A stretch of 32,224 nt of DNA, taken from positions 1 through 32,224 of the forward strand of contig NZ_FOGF01000027.1 in NCBI RefSeq assembly GCF_900111135.1, read 5' to 3'. The notes beneath the pieces are model-generated. The model ran no database searches and was not told where the DNA came from. It was given only the letters and a program-made list of their open reading frames with translations. Positions 1 through 7,591 of the stretch are shown in pieces. The position numbers and the translations under genes were made by a program. The DNA is from Granulicatella balaenopterae (lineage in GTDB: Bacteria; Bacillota; Bacilli; Lactobacillales; Aerococcaceae). Every line of letters begins with the position of its first letter. Position 1 is the stretch's first letter.

Positions 1-146
1 ACGCTTACGCTTTTCTCCTTGACAAATGTTTCCTACCTCTTTTGTGTGGTAAACAAGTCCACTAAGCCCTAATATAAATCTTTCAGATTTCTTTTAATAA
101 TTCCTCAACAACACTACTTGACGAAGAGCCATTTTCTCTTTATAAA

Positions 147-182
147 AGTAAAAGCACCAAGTAAGTACTCGGAGCTTTTACT
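147..182 (-). terminator. Rho-independent terminator of gltX
   Basis: An almost perfect hairpin lies 16 bases after the gltX stop. The outer arms (147-155 with 174-182) pair over nine bases, and the inner arms (157-163 with 166-172) pair over about seven with one G-U on the minus strand. A short T-rich run (TTTTAT) follows on the minus strand. Bases 1-146 beyond it show no gene I can support. Confidence 0.7.
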
Positions 183-197
183 AAACTAGAACTACTC

Positions 198-1667
198 TTA
201 TAAGTTTTGTAACGCTCCTTCTAAATGAGCAATACTTGTTTCGCGTCCTAATAATTCAATTGTTTTACCAAGTTCTGGTCCATGTGATTGGCCACTTGTT
301 GCTACACGAATTGGCATAAATAAGTTTTTGCCTTTAATTCCTGTTTCTTTTTGTACAGCTTTAATAGCTTTTTTGATTTCAGCTTCTTCAAATGGTTCAA
401 CAACTTTTAATTGTTCTTTGAAGGCTTCTAAGACAGTTGGTACTGTTTCACCAGCTAATACTTCTTTAGCAGATTCTTCAATTGCAAAGTGATCGTTTAA
501 GAATAATGTTGATAGGTCAATGATTTCCCCTGCATAACTCATTTGGTCATGATATAGAGAAATTAATTTTGTTAACCAATCAATACGTTCTGGTGTTAAT
601 TCATCTTCTACGATGCCTGCTCTTTGTAATTGTTCAATACATAATGGCGCTAATTCTTCTAATGGAGTTTTCTTAACATATGTATTGTTAATCCATGATA
701 ATTTTTTAGAATCGAATGCTGCCGGTGATTTACCTAGACGATTTTCATCAAAGATTTTGATTAATTCTTCACGGCTAAAGATTTCGTCTTCGCCTTGTGG
801 AGACCAACCTAATAAAGCGATGAAGTTAAACATTGCTTCTGGTAAGTAACCTAAGTCTTTATATTGTTCAATAAATTGTAAGATTGTTTCATCACGTTTT
901 GATAATTTTTTACCTGTTTCAGAATTAATGATTAATGTCATATGACCAAAGCGTGGTGTTTCCCAACCGAATGCTTCGTAAATCATCATTTGTTTAGGTG
1001 TATTGGCGATATGGTCGTCCCCACGTAATACATGTGTGATTTCCATAAAGTGATCATCAACTGCTACGGCAAAGTTATAGGTAGGCATACCGTCACGTTT
1101 TTTGATAACGAAATCTCCTCCGATACTTTCCGCTTCAAAACTGATGTCACCTTTTACGATATCATCAAATTTGTATGTGTGACCTTTTGGTACACGGAAA
1201 CGAATAACTGGTTCTAAACCTTGTGCAATAAATGCTTCCTCTTCTTCTTTTGTAAGGTGTGCATGTTTACCTGAATAGTGTGGCATTTCGCCATTTGCAC
1301 GTTGTTCTTCACGTTCAGCTTCTAATTCTTCCGCTGTCATATAACATCTATATGCTTTATCTTCTGCTAATAACTGTTCAATTAGTGGATTATAGATGTC
1401 TTCACGTTCTGATTGACGGTAAGGACCTACATTACCTGGTTTGTCTGGACCTTCATCCCAATCCATTCCTAACCATGTTAAGTTTTCTAATTGACTTTGT
1501 TCACCATGTTCTAAGTTTCTTTTTTTATCTGTATCTTCAATACGGATAATAAAATCTCCTCCATGATGTCTTGCGAATAAATAGTTGAATAATGCTGTTC
1601 TTGCATTACCAATGTGTAAATGCCCAGTTGGACTTGGAGCGTAACGTACGCGCACTTTATCTGCCAT
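198..1667 (-). CDS. gltX: Glutamate--tRNA ligase GltX
   Basis: Class I aminoacyl-tRNA synthetase that charges tRNA(Glu) with glutamate in the cytoplasm; in many Gram-positives the enzyme also charges tRNA(Gln), which is then amidated by GatCAB (family knowledge). At 489 aa it is full length for bacterial GltX. The HIGH-type motif is HLHIG at residues 16-20 and the KMSKR-type motif is KLSKR at 254-258, so both ATP-binding signatures are present. The ATG start is preceded by an AAGGAAGG ribosome site. The gene is monocistronic here: the fba terminator lies upstream and its own terminator follows the stop. I see no T-box in the 170-base leader. In many Lactobacillales gltX sits directly after yacL; here yacL is about 23 kb away. 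Confidence 0.97.
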   Translation of the reverse strand: MADKVRVRYAPSPTGHLHIGNARTALFNYLFARHHGGDFIIRIEDTDKKRNLEHGEQSQLENLTWLGMDWDEGPDKPGNVGPYRQSEREDIYNPLIEQLLAEDKAYRCYMTAEELEAEREEQRANGEMPHYSGKHAHLTKEEEEAFIAQGLEPVIRFRVPKGHTYKFDDIVKGDISFEAESIGGDFVIKKRDGMPTYNFAVAVDDHFMEITHVLRGDDHIANTPKQMMIYEAFGWETPRFGHMTLIINSETGKKLSKRDETILQFIEQYKDLGYLPEAMFNFIALLGWSPQGEDEIFSREELIKIFDENRLGKSPAAFDSKKLSWINNTYVKKTPLEELAPLCIEQLQRAGIVEDELTPERIDWLTKLISLYHDQMSYAGEIIDLSTLFLNDHFAIEESAKEVLAGETVPTVLEAFKEQLKVVEPFEEAEIKKAIKAVQKETGIKGKNLFMPIRVATSGQSHGPELGKTIELLGRETSIAHLEGALQNL

Positions 1668-1830
1668 TAATCTCTACTTCCTTCCTTGTTTATATCTCTT
1701 CCATTGTAAAACTTTTTGACTACTTTTACCATGGTTTTACGCTATTTTATTTAAGAAATTACTATTTTCGGAAAAAATAATTGATTTTTCATGTTTTTTC
1801 TATTTACATTATTTAGTTTTTCATAAAATT

Positions 1831-1863
1831 AAAAAAACTAGATAGTCATAGTGACTACCTAGT
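1831..1863 (-). terminator. Rho-independent terminator of fba
   Basis: The arms 1837-1848 and 1852-1863 form a 12-bp stem with a 3-base loop and one G-U on the minus strand, followed by a run of seven T on that strand. It lies 16 bases after the fba stop codon. Confidence 0.9.
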
Positions 1864-1878
1864 AAATTAATGGAAAAA

Positions 1879-2736
1879 TTATGCTTTGTTTGTTGAACCA
1901 AACATATCCATTGTTTCTTTAGTTGTTTTAACGATTGCATCAAAACCAGGTTTGATAACTTTACGTGGGTCATAAACTTCAGCGTCTGTAGCTAATTTTT
2001 CACGAACAGCTTTAGTCCATTGTTGTTGTAACTCAGTGTTAACGTTGATTTTAGCGTGTCCACGTTCGATTGCTTTTTTGATTTGGAATTCTGGGATACC
2101 TGAACCACCGTGTAATACTAATGGAGCGTTTGTAGCTTCTGAGATAGCTAACATTTCATCGAATCCTAATACAGGTTCGCCAGCATATGTACCGTGAACT
2201 GAACCTAAAGCTGCTGCTAATGCATCAATTCCAGCTTCGTCAACCATACGTTTACATTCTGTTAAGTCAGCATATTGGATTCCTCCAGTAACGCCATCTT
2301 CAGTACCACCAACAGTACCTACTTCAGCTTCTACAGATACGCCTTTAGCGTGTGCGTATTCTACAACTTGTTTAGTCATTTCGATGTTTTCATCGATTGG
2401 GAAGTGAGAGTGGTCATACATTACTGAGCTGAAACCAGCGTCAATGTATGCTTTACAAGATTCAACTGATGAACCGTGGTCTAAGTGTAATGCTACAGGA
2501 ACAGTAATATCCATTGATTCTAATAATGCATTTACCATTGCTGAAACTACAGTAGCTCCACCCATGTATTTACCAGCGCCTTCAGATACACCTAAGATAA
2601 TTGGTGAGTTAGCTTCTTGTGCTGCTGTTAATACAGCTTGTGTCCATTCTAAGTTATTGATGTTGAATTGACCTACTGCATACTTTTCTTCTTTTGCTTT
2701 GTTTAACATTTCTGTCATGCTTACTAAACGACTCAT
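1879..2736 (-). CDS. fba: Class II fructose-1,6-bisphosphate aldolase
   Basis: Zn-dependent aldolase of glycolysis and gluconeogenesis: it cleaves fructose 1,6-bisphosphate to dihydroxyacetone phosphate and glyceraldehyde 3-phosphate. I place the start at the ATG at 2736 (285 aa) because a perfect AAGGAGG lies just upstream; the open frame runs on to a TTG at 2760, but that would put the ribosome site inside the gene. Visible active-site elements are LHLDHGSS (84-90; catalytic Asp86, metal His87), the VHGTY histidine 181, LHGGSG (208-213, metal His209 and phosphate binding) and NVNTE (231-235). Strong codon bias fits a highly expressed gene. It is monocistronic, with its own promoter and terminator. 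In Bacillus and Enterococcus relatives it lies near rpoE and pyrG; pyrG is not here. Confidence 0.97.
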   Translation of the reverse strand: MSRLVSMTEMLNKAKEEKYAVGQFNINNLEWTQAVLTAAQEANSPIILGVSEGAGKYMGGATVVSAMVNALLESMDITVPVALHLDHGSSVESCKAYIDAGFSSVMYDHSHFPIDENIEMTKQVVEYAHAKGVSVEAEVGTVGGTEDGVTGGIQYADLTECKRMVDEAGIDALAAALGSVHGTYAGEPVLGFDEMLAISEATNAPLVLHGGSGIPEFQIKKAIERGHAKINVNTELQQQWTKAVREKLATDAEVYDPRKVIKPGFDAIVKTTKETMDMFGSTNKA

Positions 2737-2777
2737 GTTGTTTCCTCCTTGGAAGTTCAAATATTTTTAACACAATA

Positions 2778-2806
2778 ATTATATCCTAAATTAGTATTTT
2801 TTTCCA
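2778..2806 (-). promoter_or_regulatory. Putative sigma-A promoter of fba
   Basis: On the minus strand, a -10 TATAAT (2778-2783) lies 17 bases from a -35 TGGAAA (2801-2806, 4 of 6 matches). The predicted start near 2771 gives a leader of about 35 bases before the AAGGAGG site. Confidence 0.6.
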
Positions 2807-3060
2807 GCGATTAGAATCGGTTACATGTAAATAATGAAAAACTTTTTTATCCTTTCAAATTGTTTTTCTTTTTTTCAATAGATTTTTTTAGGTAAATAGC
2901 GTGTTTTGCTCTTTTTTCAGATTAAGAATTTCTTAGAGTATGGCAGAGACTAACTTAATAAATGACAGTTGTTCACCTAACACCTTTTCACAGCTTAAAC
3001 CTTTTCACTAAATGATTTTTACCATTCCTAATACATACGGCTATATAATTAAGTCATTTT
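2807..3060. other. Intergenic region between fba and DUF554, nothing further seen
   Basis: AT-rich spacer between two divergent genes. I see no gene, RNA motif or clear repeat. A TATAAT at 3065-3070 could serve the plus-strand DUF554 gene, but no convincing -35 is spaced to it. Confidence 0.4.
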
Positions 3061-3118
3061 TCTGTATAATGATAATAATATTATTACTGAATTTATCAGA
3101 TGGGGAGATTTTTTATTC

Positions 3119-3808
3119 ATGGGAACAATTATTAATGCACTCACAATTCTCATTAGTGGCTTAATTGGTTTAGCAGTGCATAAGGGGTTATCGCAACGGT
3201 TTATTGATACGATTATGAAAGCAATTGCCTTAGCTGTTTTTGGGATTGCCTTACAACAAGTCGCTCGTGACACAAATCCAATGGTCCTAATTTTATCATT
3301 AGTCTTAGGCTCTATTATTGGGGAAGCGTGTCAAATTGATTTACGGATTGCACAATTTGCTGGGTATGTACAAGCAAAATTCGCCTCTCATGGACAAAAT
3401 GAGCATAATATTGCAGAAGGATTTATTTCAGCAACGATGCTTTTATGTATTGGTGCGATGTCCATTATCGGTTCGATTCAAAGTGGTTTATCGGGAGACA
3501 ATAGTATGCTTTATACTAAATCAATTATCGATGCGATTTCTACTTTTATTTTAGCTGCTTCACAAGGTCCTGGTGTATTATTAGCGGCTGGTTCAGTGTT
3601 AATCTATCAAGGAACTTTAACGATTGCAGCTCACTTTTTATCACCTTTCTTAGGGCCAACGATTATTGCATCAATGTCTTCAGTTGGCGGTATCTTATTA
3701 ATTGCTTTAAGCTTAAATATCTTAGAAGTGACCAAGCTAAAATTAATGAACTTTATTCCGGCTATTTTTATGCCAATTCTTTTAATGCCACTATTAGCTT
3801 TATTGTAA
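3119..3808 (+). CDS. DUF554 family membrane protein
   Basis: A 229-aa, very hydrophobic protein with about six to seven predicted membrane segments, beginning MGTIINALTILISGLIG and ending in two C-terminal hydrophobic stretches. The overall pattern and the glycine-rich motif GSIIGE near residue 64 match the DUF554 family (E. coli YqgA, B. subtilis YdfK), whose function is not established; a transport role is only guessed. The start ATG has a GGGGAG site 11 bases upstream and a TATAAT at 3065-3070. It is one of only three plus-strand genes here and sits alone between fba and rpoE, the place where pyrG is found in many relatives. The length is normal and the frame is intact. Confidence 0.85.
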   Translation: MGTIINALTILISGLIGLAVHKGLSQRFIDTIMKAIALAVFGIALQQVARDTNPMVLILSLVLGSIIGEACQIDLRIAQFAGYVQAKFASHGQNEHNIAEGFISATMLLCIGAMSIIGSIQSGLSGDNSMLYTKSIIDAISTFILAASQGPGVLLAAGSVLIYQGTLTIAAHFLSPFLGPTIIASMSSVGGILLIALSLNILEVTKLKLMNFIPAIFMPILLMPLLALL

Positions 3809-3816
3809 AAAGGTAG

Positions 3817-3848
3817 GATTGATGACTTTGGGTTGTCAGTCTTTTTTT
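3817..3848 (+). terminator. Possible terminator of the DUF554 gene
   Basis: A short stem (GATTGA 3817-3822 with TCAGTC 3836-3841, one G-U) is followed by seven T. The stem is weak, so confidence is limited. Confidence 0.4.
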
Positions 3849-3892
3849 GTGGTATTTTGGATGTATGGTTCCCTAATGCCACTTCATCACCT

Positions 3893-3932
3893 AAAAAAAA
3901 AACAGCTATGAGGTGCTATCACCCCATAACTG
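3893..3932 (-). terminator. Rho-independent terminator of rpoE
   Basis: The arms around 3903-3915 and 3920-3932 form a 13-bp uninterrupted stem (two G-U on the minus strand) with a 4-base loop, followed by ten T on the minus strand. It begins 10 bases after the rpoE stop. Confidence 0.92.
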
Positions 3933-3942
3933 CTATAAGTCA

Positions 3943-4569
3943 TTATAATTCGTCTTCTTCGTCTTCTTCATCATCGAAGTCATCAGAAATGATTGATAAG
4001 TCTTCATCAGCACTTACTTCATCTTCAATATCTTCATCAGCACCTAATTCACTTAAATCAGATTTGTATGCTTCTAATTCTTTAACTTCTACATCTTCGT
4101 CATCTTCTTCAACGTCGCCGTCTAATTTGATGTCGTCTTCTACATCGTCATCATCCTCTTCTGCATCATCATCAAGGATAATATCATCTTCTGGATCATC
4201 GTCATTGTAGTCAATAACATCTTCATCACCAAATGCATTAACTTTTTTACGTTTTTTACGACGTTTTTTCAATTCATCATCATCAATTGATGAAACAATC
4301 TCTTCATCGATTGAATCGATTGGATACCATGAGCGTAATCCCCAACGGTTTTCTCCTAATGAGATAAAGCTACCGTCAATGTTTAAATCAGTATAGAAAC
4401 GAGTCATACGAGCTTCTAATACTTCATCAGATAATTCTAAGAATGCTTTGATTTCAGCCACTAATTGACTAAATTCTAACACTTCACCTGATTCTTCTAA
4501 CATTGCATGAGCAACTTCAATCATTGATAATTCATTTTTATTAATACCTTCAAAAGCTTTTAATTCCAA
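3943..4569 (-). CDS. rpoE: RNA polymerase delta subunit RpoE
   Basis: Gram-positive-specific RNA polymerase subunit that increases transcriptional specificity and enzyme recycling (known for B. subtilis). The N-terminal HARE-HTH domain spans residues 10-90 and keeps the conserved FYTDLNIDGSF and WGLRSWYP segments. A basic tract KKRRKKRKK follows at 101-109, then a very acidic, disordered tail (113-208) of Asp/Glu repeats; a lysine tract ahead of the acidic tail is also known in B. subtilis delta. I choose a TTG start at 4569 (208 aa): AAAGGAAG lies 8 bases upstream, whereas the in-frame GTG at 4578 touches the ribosome site. The beginning MELKAF also resembles other delta proteins. It follows the DUF1934 gene by about 50 bases and likely shares its promoter. 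Confidence 0.95.
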   Translation of the reverse strand: MELKAFEGINKNELSMIEVAHAMLEESGEVLEFSQLVAEIKAFLELSDEVLEARMTRFYTDLNIDGSFISLGENRWGLRSWYPIDSIDEEIVSSIDDDELKKRRKKRKKVNAFGDEDVIDYNDDDPEDDIILDDDAEEDDDDVEDDIKLDGDVEEDDEDVEVKELEAYKSDLSELGADEDIEDEVSADEDLSIISDDFDDEEDEEDEL

Positions 4570-4616
4570 TAGGTACACTTCCTTTCAAAGTCTTCTGTCT
4601 TAGTTTACAACAACCA

Positions 4617-5021
4617 TTATAGGAAATGCAACTTAACTTGGTAATCTCCTAAAATTTCTTCACCATTTTTAATTTTATAGGCCCATTCAAAGTGTTCTAA
4701 CTCTTCTTTAGCATTAAATCGTGGTGTAATCTGTTCTGTGTGTGTTGCTAAGGGCATCACACCAGCTTGTGTTTGGTATAGGTATTCCACTTCTTCATCT
4801 AGTACAAATAACATCTTATTAACAGGTTGGCTACGTCTTGTTAATTGTACGACATGTTTTTTATCCCATTTGATTAACACAGGAATATCTGTCTTTTCTT
4901 CTTTATAGCGGATAAATAATGATCCATTCTTTTCAGTGACTAAAGCATCTTGCTTCATTGTCATTAATTGACGTTCGCCGTCTTGCGTAATAATTGTTAC
5001 GACTTCTAATTGTTGTGTCAT
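4617..5021 (-). CDS. DUF1934 family protein (YwiB-like)
   Basis: A 134-aa cytoplasmic protein without membrane segments. Its alternating beta-strand pattern and composition fit the DUF1934 family (B. subtilis YwiB), small calycin-like beta barrels of unknown function often encoded near argS or rpoE in Firmicutes. The recognition is by overall pattern and context; no catalytic residues are known. The ATG start has GAGGA at a good distance. It is the first gene of a two-gene unit with rpoE. Its leader is about 190 bases long and holds the omega-RNA-like remnant, which ends only 25 bases before the start codon. Confidence 0.8.
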   Translation of the reverse strand: MTQQLEVVTIITQDGERQLMTMKQDALVTEKNGSLFIRYKEEKTDIPVLIKWDKKHVVQLTRRSQPVNKMLFVLDEEVEYLYQTQAGVMPLATHTEQITPRFNAKEELEHFEWAYKIKNGEEILGDYQVKLHFL

Positions 5022-5046
5022 CTACTATTCCTCACATTTATTAAAG

Positions 5047-5207
5047 GTGAACTACTCATTAGCACAGGGTAATGAGCTTCCTGCTTCAAAGACTATATTC
5101 CGCTGTCTCCACAGGCATTCATTCGGACAGTTCTTGCCCTATAGTATTAGCTTATCTTATATCTACCTTATTCCACTATTAAAATATAATCTCATAACAG
5201 CAAACAT
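5047..5207 (-). mobile_element. Probable IS200/IS605 (tnpB/omega-RNA) right-end remnant
   Basis: Read on the minus strand, the segment from about 5150 to 5047 carries features I associate with the 3' RNA end of TnpB elements in Lactobacillales: a hairpin CTGT-GGAG-ACAG, the block GAAGCAGGAAGCTC, a stem-loop with arms CTCATTA and TAATGAG (5076-5070 and 5061-5055), and the terminal TAGTTCAC (ends at 5047). Upstream of this, at 5207-5163, a 14-codon open frame MFAVMRLYFNSGIR followed by stop resembles the tail of a transposase-type protein and lies where the tnpB 3' end should be. No intact tnpA or tnpB is present. The recognition is from memory of such ends, not from a search. An alternative is an unrelated structured leader of the DUF1934-rpoE mRNA. 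Confidence 0.5.
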
Positions 5208-5219
5208 ATTCTAACCTAC

Positions 5220-5249
5220 AGTATATCAGTTTTATAGGGTGTTCGTCTA
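5220..5249 (-). promoter_or_regulatory. Putative promoter of the DUF1934-rpoE operon
   Basis: On the minus strand a -10 TATACT (5220-5225) lies 18 bases from TAGACG (5244-5249, 4 of 6 matches to the -35). Transcription from here would carry the omega-RNA-like segment in a leader of about 190 bases. Confidence 0.5.
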
Positions 5250-5263
5250 GTACAATTATCCAT

Positions 5264-5298
5264 AAAAAAAGAAAAAGTTGGAGAATTTTCTCCAACTT
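5264..5298 (-). terminator. Rho-independent terminator of the ABC-PASTA operon
   Basis: A perfect 11-bp stem (5275-5285 with 5288-5298) with a tiny loop, followed on the minus strand by a T-rich run. The plus strand also has a T-rich tail, so it may work in both directions. Confidence 0.88.
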
Positions 5299-5313
5299 CT
5301 TCTTTTTGTCAAT

Positions 5314-6909
5314 TTAGTTTGTTTCTAGTGCTTCTTTTTGAGTTGTTGCTGGTGTTTCTGGATTTGGTTCTGGTTGTGGATTGAATTGATACTGACTACC
5401 ATTACTAATACCAAAACTCACACTAAATGATAATCCCATATAACTGCCGAATGGACTTTGCTCTACAATTGTCCCTTTTGCTTGGTCGGAATCAACGTAA
5501 TAAGTTGAATAATTAACGGTTACACCTTTTGAAGTGAATGTATCATAAATGATTTTTTGTAATTCTGATTCATTTGTTCCACGTAAATCAGCTAGATAGG
5601 GTTTGCCTAGTGAGTAGATTAAAGTAATCGTTTTTTCATCTTTTTCACCTAAAGCAGTACCGCCTGCTAGTGATTGACTAATTAATTGACCATATGGCAC
5701 TTTTGTATTGTAGCGTTGTTTAATGATTGGTGTCATCCCTGGTACACTTCCAGCTTCTTCTTGGGTTAGATTATAGTAATTTGGTACAATAATGACTTCC
5801 CCTGTTGACACAACAATCGCCATTTCATCTTTTTTGGCTAGCTTTTCTCCTGGCGCAATAGATTGTGTGATAATCATACCAGTTGGAACTAATTTGCTTG
5901 GTTCTTCATTAATGGTTAAGCTAATATCATTTTTCTTTGCCCATGCTTCTACTTCCATTTTGGCTTTTTCTTTAAAGTCTGGTACATCGATATTCTTTTC
6001 AAACGTTTCTTTTCCTTTTGAATAGCTGATGGTTGCTTTATCTTTACGGCGATAATTCGTATTCGTTACAGTGTCTTTATCTTTAAATTCAATGGCGATA
6101 AATTTATTTTCTTCGATCTCATCGCTATATTTTTTCGTGATTTTTAGATTGTCAGCAAGGTGTTCTTTTGCCCAATCTTTTGCTTCTTGGAAACTTAATT
6201 CATTAAAGTCTGGTAATATTAAGACTTCTTCTGGGTCAGCCCCTTTTGAAGCAGTGATTGTTAAATCAGATTTTTTGCGAATACGTTTGCCGGTTGGTGT
6301 GCTTTGTTTTAAGATAAATCCCGCTTCAACATCCGTACTATATTCTTGTTCCAGCACAATCTCAACTTGATGATCTTTACCCCATTTTTTTGCTTCACTA
6401 ATGGATTGATTGGTAAAGTCAGGTACTTTCACATGCATCATAAAGTAGATGGCTATCCCTATTAAGACTAGCACTACTGCCGATACAATTCCTATTATCA
6501 GTTGTTTTTGACGTTTCTTTTGTTGATAAGTTGGATCAAATTCGACTTCTGGTTCGACTTCAAAAGAGCTTTTTCTAGTTGTTCGTTCTGCTTGTAGCTT
6601 TTCTTCAACATCAACAGATTGGGGATTGCTTCTTTTTTTAGTGTTTTGATCTGCTTTGGTAGCATCTTTTTGTTCCCACGAGCGAGAAGGATTAACCGCA
6701 GAACGTTTGCGTCTTTCTTGAGGTTCCAGCGCTTTTTCTTTCGCTAAATGTCTTTGTAAATCTTGAGCCGTTATCTGTTCCTTAGAAGTTTGTCTAGGTA
6801 CTTCAGAAGAATCAACTAGCTTTTTCTCCTTTTTTTCATTAGTAGGAGTCTTTTTTTGATTAGTTTTATGATAGTTATCATTTGAAAAGTTACTTAAGAA
6901 ATCACTCAT
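5314..6909 (-). CDS. Kinase-less membrane protein with PASTA repeats
   Basis: A 531-aa single-pass protein. Residues 1-135 are cytoplasmic, charged and probably disordered; 136-159 form one membrane helix; the rest is outside the cell and holds about four PASTA-like repeats starting near residues 162 (VPDF), 231 (LPDF), 310 (VPDF) and 374 (VPNY), then a more divergent fifth segment and a Pro/Thr-rich end. PASTA domains of PknB/StkP-type kinases bind peptidoglycan fragments, but no kinase domain is present here. The start overlaps the stop of the ABC ATPase gene by 8 bases, so the two are translationally coupled. A cell-wall sensing or anchoring role for the transporter is inference. The frame is intact and a strong terminator follows. 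Confidence 0.8.
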   Translation of the reverse strand: MSDFLSNFSNDNYHKTNQKKTPTNEKKEKKLVDSSEVPRQTSKEQITAQDLQRHLAKEKALEPQERRKRSAVNPSRSWEQKDATKADQNTKKRSNPQSVDVEEKLQAERTTRKSSFEVEPEVEFDPTYQQKKRQKQLIIGIVSAVVLVLIGIAIYFMMHVKVPDFTNQSISEAKKWGKDHQVEIVLEQEYSTDVEAGFILKQSTPTGKRIRKKSDLTITASKGADPEEVLILPDFNELSFQEAKDWAKEHLADNLKITKKYSDEIEENKFIAIEFKDKDTVTNTNYRRKDKATISYSKGKETFEKNIDVPDFKEKAKMEVEAWAKKNDISLTINEEPSKLVPTGMIITQSIAPGEKLAKKDEMAIVVSTGEVIIVPNYYNLTQEEAGSVPGMTPIIKQRYNTKVPYGQLISQSLAGGTALGEKDEKTITLIYSLGKPYLADLRGTNESELQKIIYDTFTSKGVTVNYSTYYVDSDQAKGTIVEQSPFGSYMGLSFSVSFGISNGSQYQFNPQPEPNPETPATTQKEALETN

Positions 6910-7576
6910 AAGCTTTTAATTCTCCTTTTTTCAATAATAACACTTCATCCGCATAATCAGCAATTTCTGTTGAGTGAGTGACCACAATAACACATTTATG
7001 ATGTTCATGCGCTAGTGTTTTTAGGATTTCAACGATTTCCATTTCCATTGCTTCATCTAAATTACCAGTTGGTTCGTCTGCTAGAATAATGTCAACATTG
7101 GTAGATAAAGCACGCGCAATTGCTACACGTTGCTGTTCTCCCCCTGATAGGCGCTTCACCTGACGATTTGCTTTTGTTTTTGATAAGCCGATATAATCTA
7201 GTAAATTACTTGCGACTTCTTTTTTATTTTTTGGTAATTCATTTTCGGTAATATCCATTGCCACTAAGACATTTTCAGTTGCGGTCATATATGGAATTAA
7301 ATTATAACTTTGGAAGACCATCCCAATATTATTACGGCGGAAGTTATCCATACCAATTTGCGTGATATCTTTACCTTTATAATAGATATTGCCGCCTTTG
7401 GGTTGTTCTAGGGCACTAATTAATGATAGGAAAGTTGTCTTACCTGAACCTGACTGACCTAGGATGACATAGAATTTACCTTCTTCAAAGCTGGTATTTG
7501 CATCTTTTAAAATATAACGTCTTGTATCTGCATCTTGATAGTAATAGTTTAAGTTTTTCGTTTCTAAAATTGCCAT
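6902..7576 (-). CDS. ABC transporter ATP-binding protein (MacB/LolD type)
   Basis: A 224-aa cytoplasmic ATPase that powers the neighbouring FtsX-like permease. Walker A is GQSGSGKTT (40-48), the signature is LSGGEQQ (143-149) and Walker B is [12 protein letters not shown] (163-174); the last is characteristic of the MacB/LolD/SalX branch, which works as mechanotransmission or export machinery rather than sugar or amino-acid import. The ATG has GGGAGGGG upstream. It follows the permease gene by 15 bases and overlaps the PASTA gene by 8 bases, giving a three-gene unit. The substrate cannot be read from sequence; antimicrobial-peptide resistance, lipid or peptide export, or wall-hydrolase control are options. 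Confidence 0.92.
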   Translation of the reverse strand: MAILETKNLNYYYQDADTRRYILKDANTSFEEGKFYVILGQSGSGKTTFLSLISALEQPKGGNIYYKGKDITQIGMDNFRRNNIGMVFQSYNLIPYMTATENVLVAMDITENELPKNKKEVASNLLDYIGLSKTKANRQVKRLSGGEQQRVAIARALSTNVDIILADEPTGNLDEAMEMEIVEILKTLAHEHHKCVIVVTHSTEIADYADEVLLLKKGELKAYE

Positions 7577-7591
7577 TATCTATTCCCCTCC

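Noticed and set aside
1-146. Start of a further minus-strand gene after gltX
   Set aside because: A 12-codon frame and an AAGGAG near the edge exist, but no start codon or family signal falls within the window.
1668-1830. T-box or other riboswitch in the gltX leader
   Set aside because: No T-box sequence, specifier stem or anti-terminator is visible; the leader is short and AT-rich.
3833-4210. Plus-strand serine-rich open frame
   Set aside because: It is the antisense of the Asp/Glu-rich tail of rpoE; the repeats of TCATCA-like words come from acidic codons. No ribosome site and no family.
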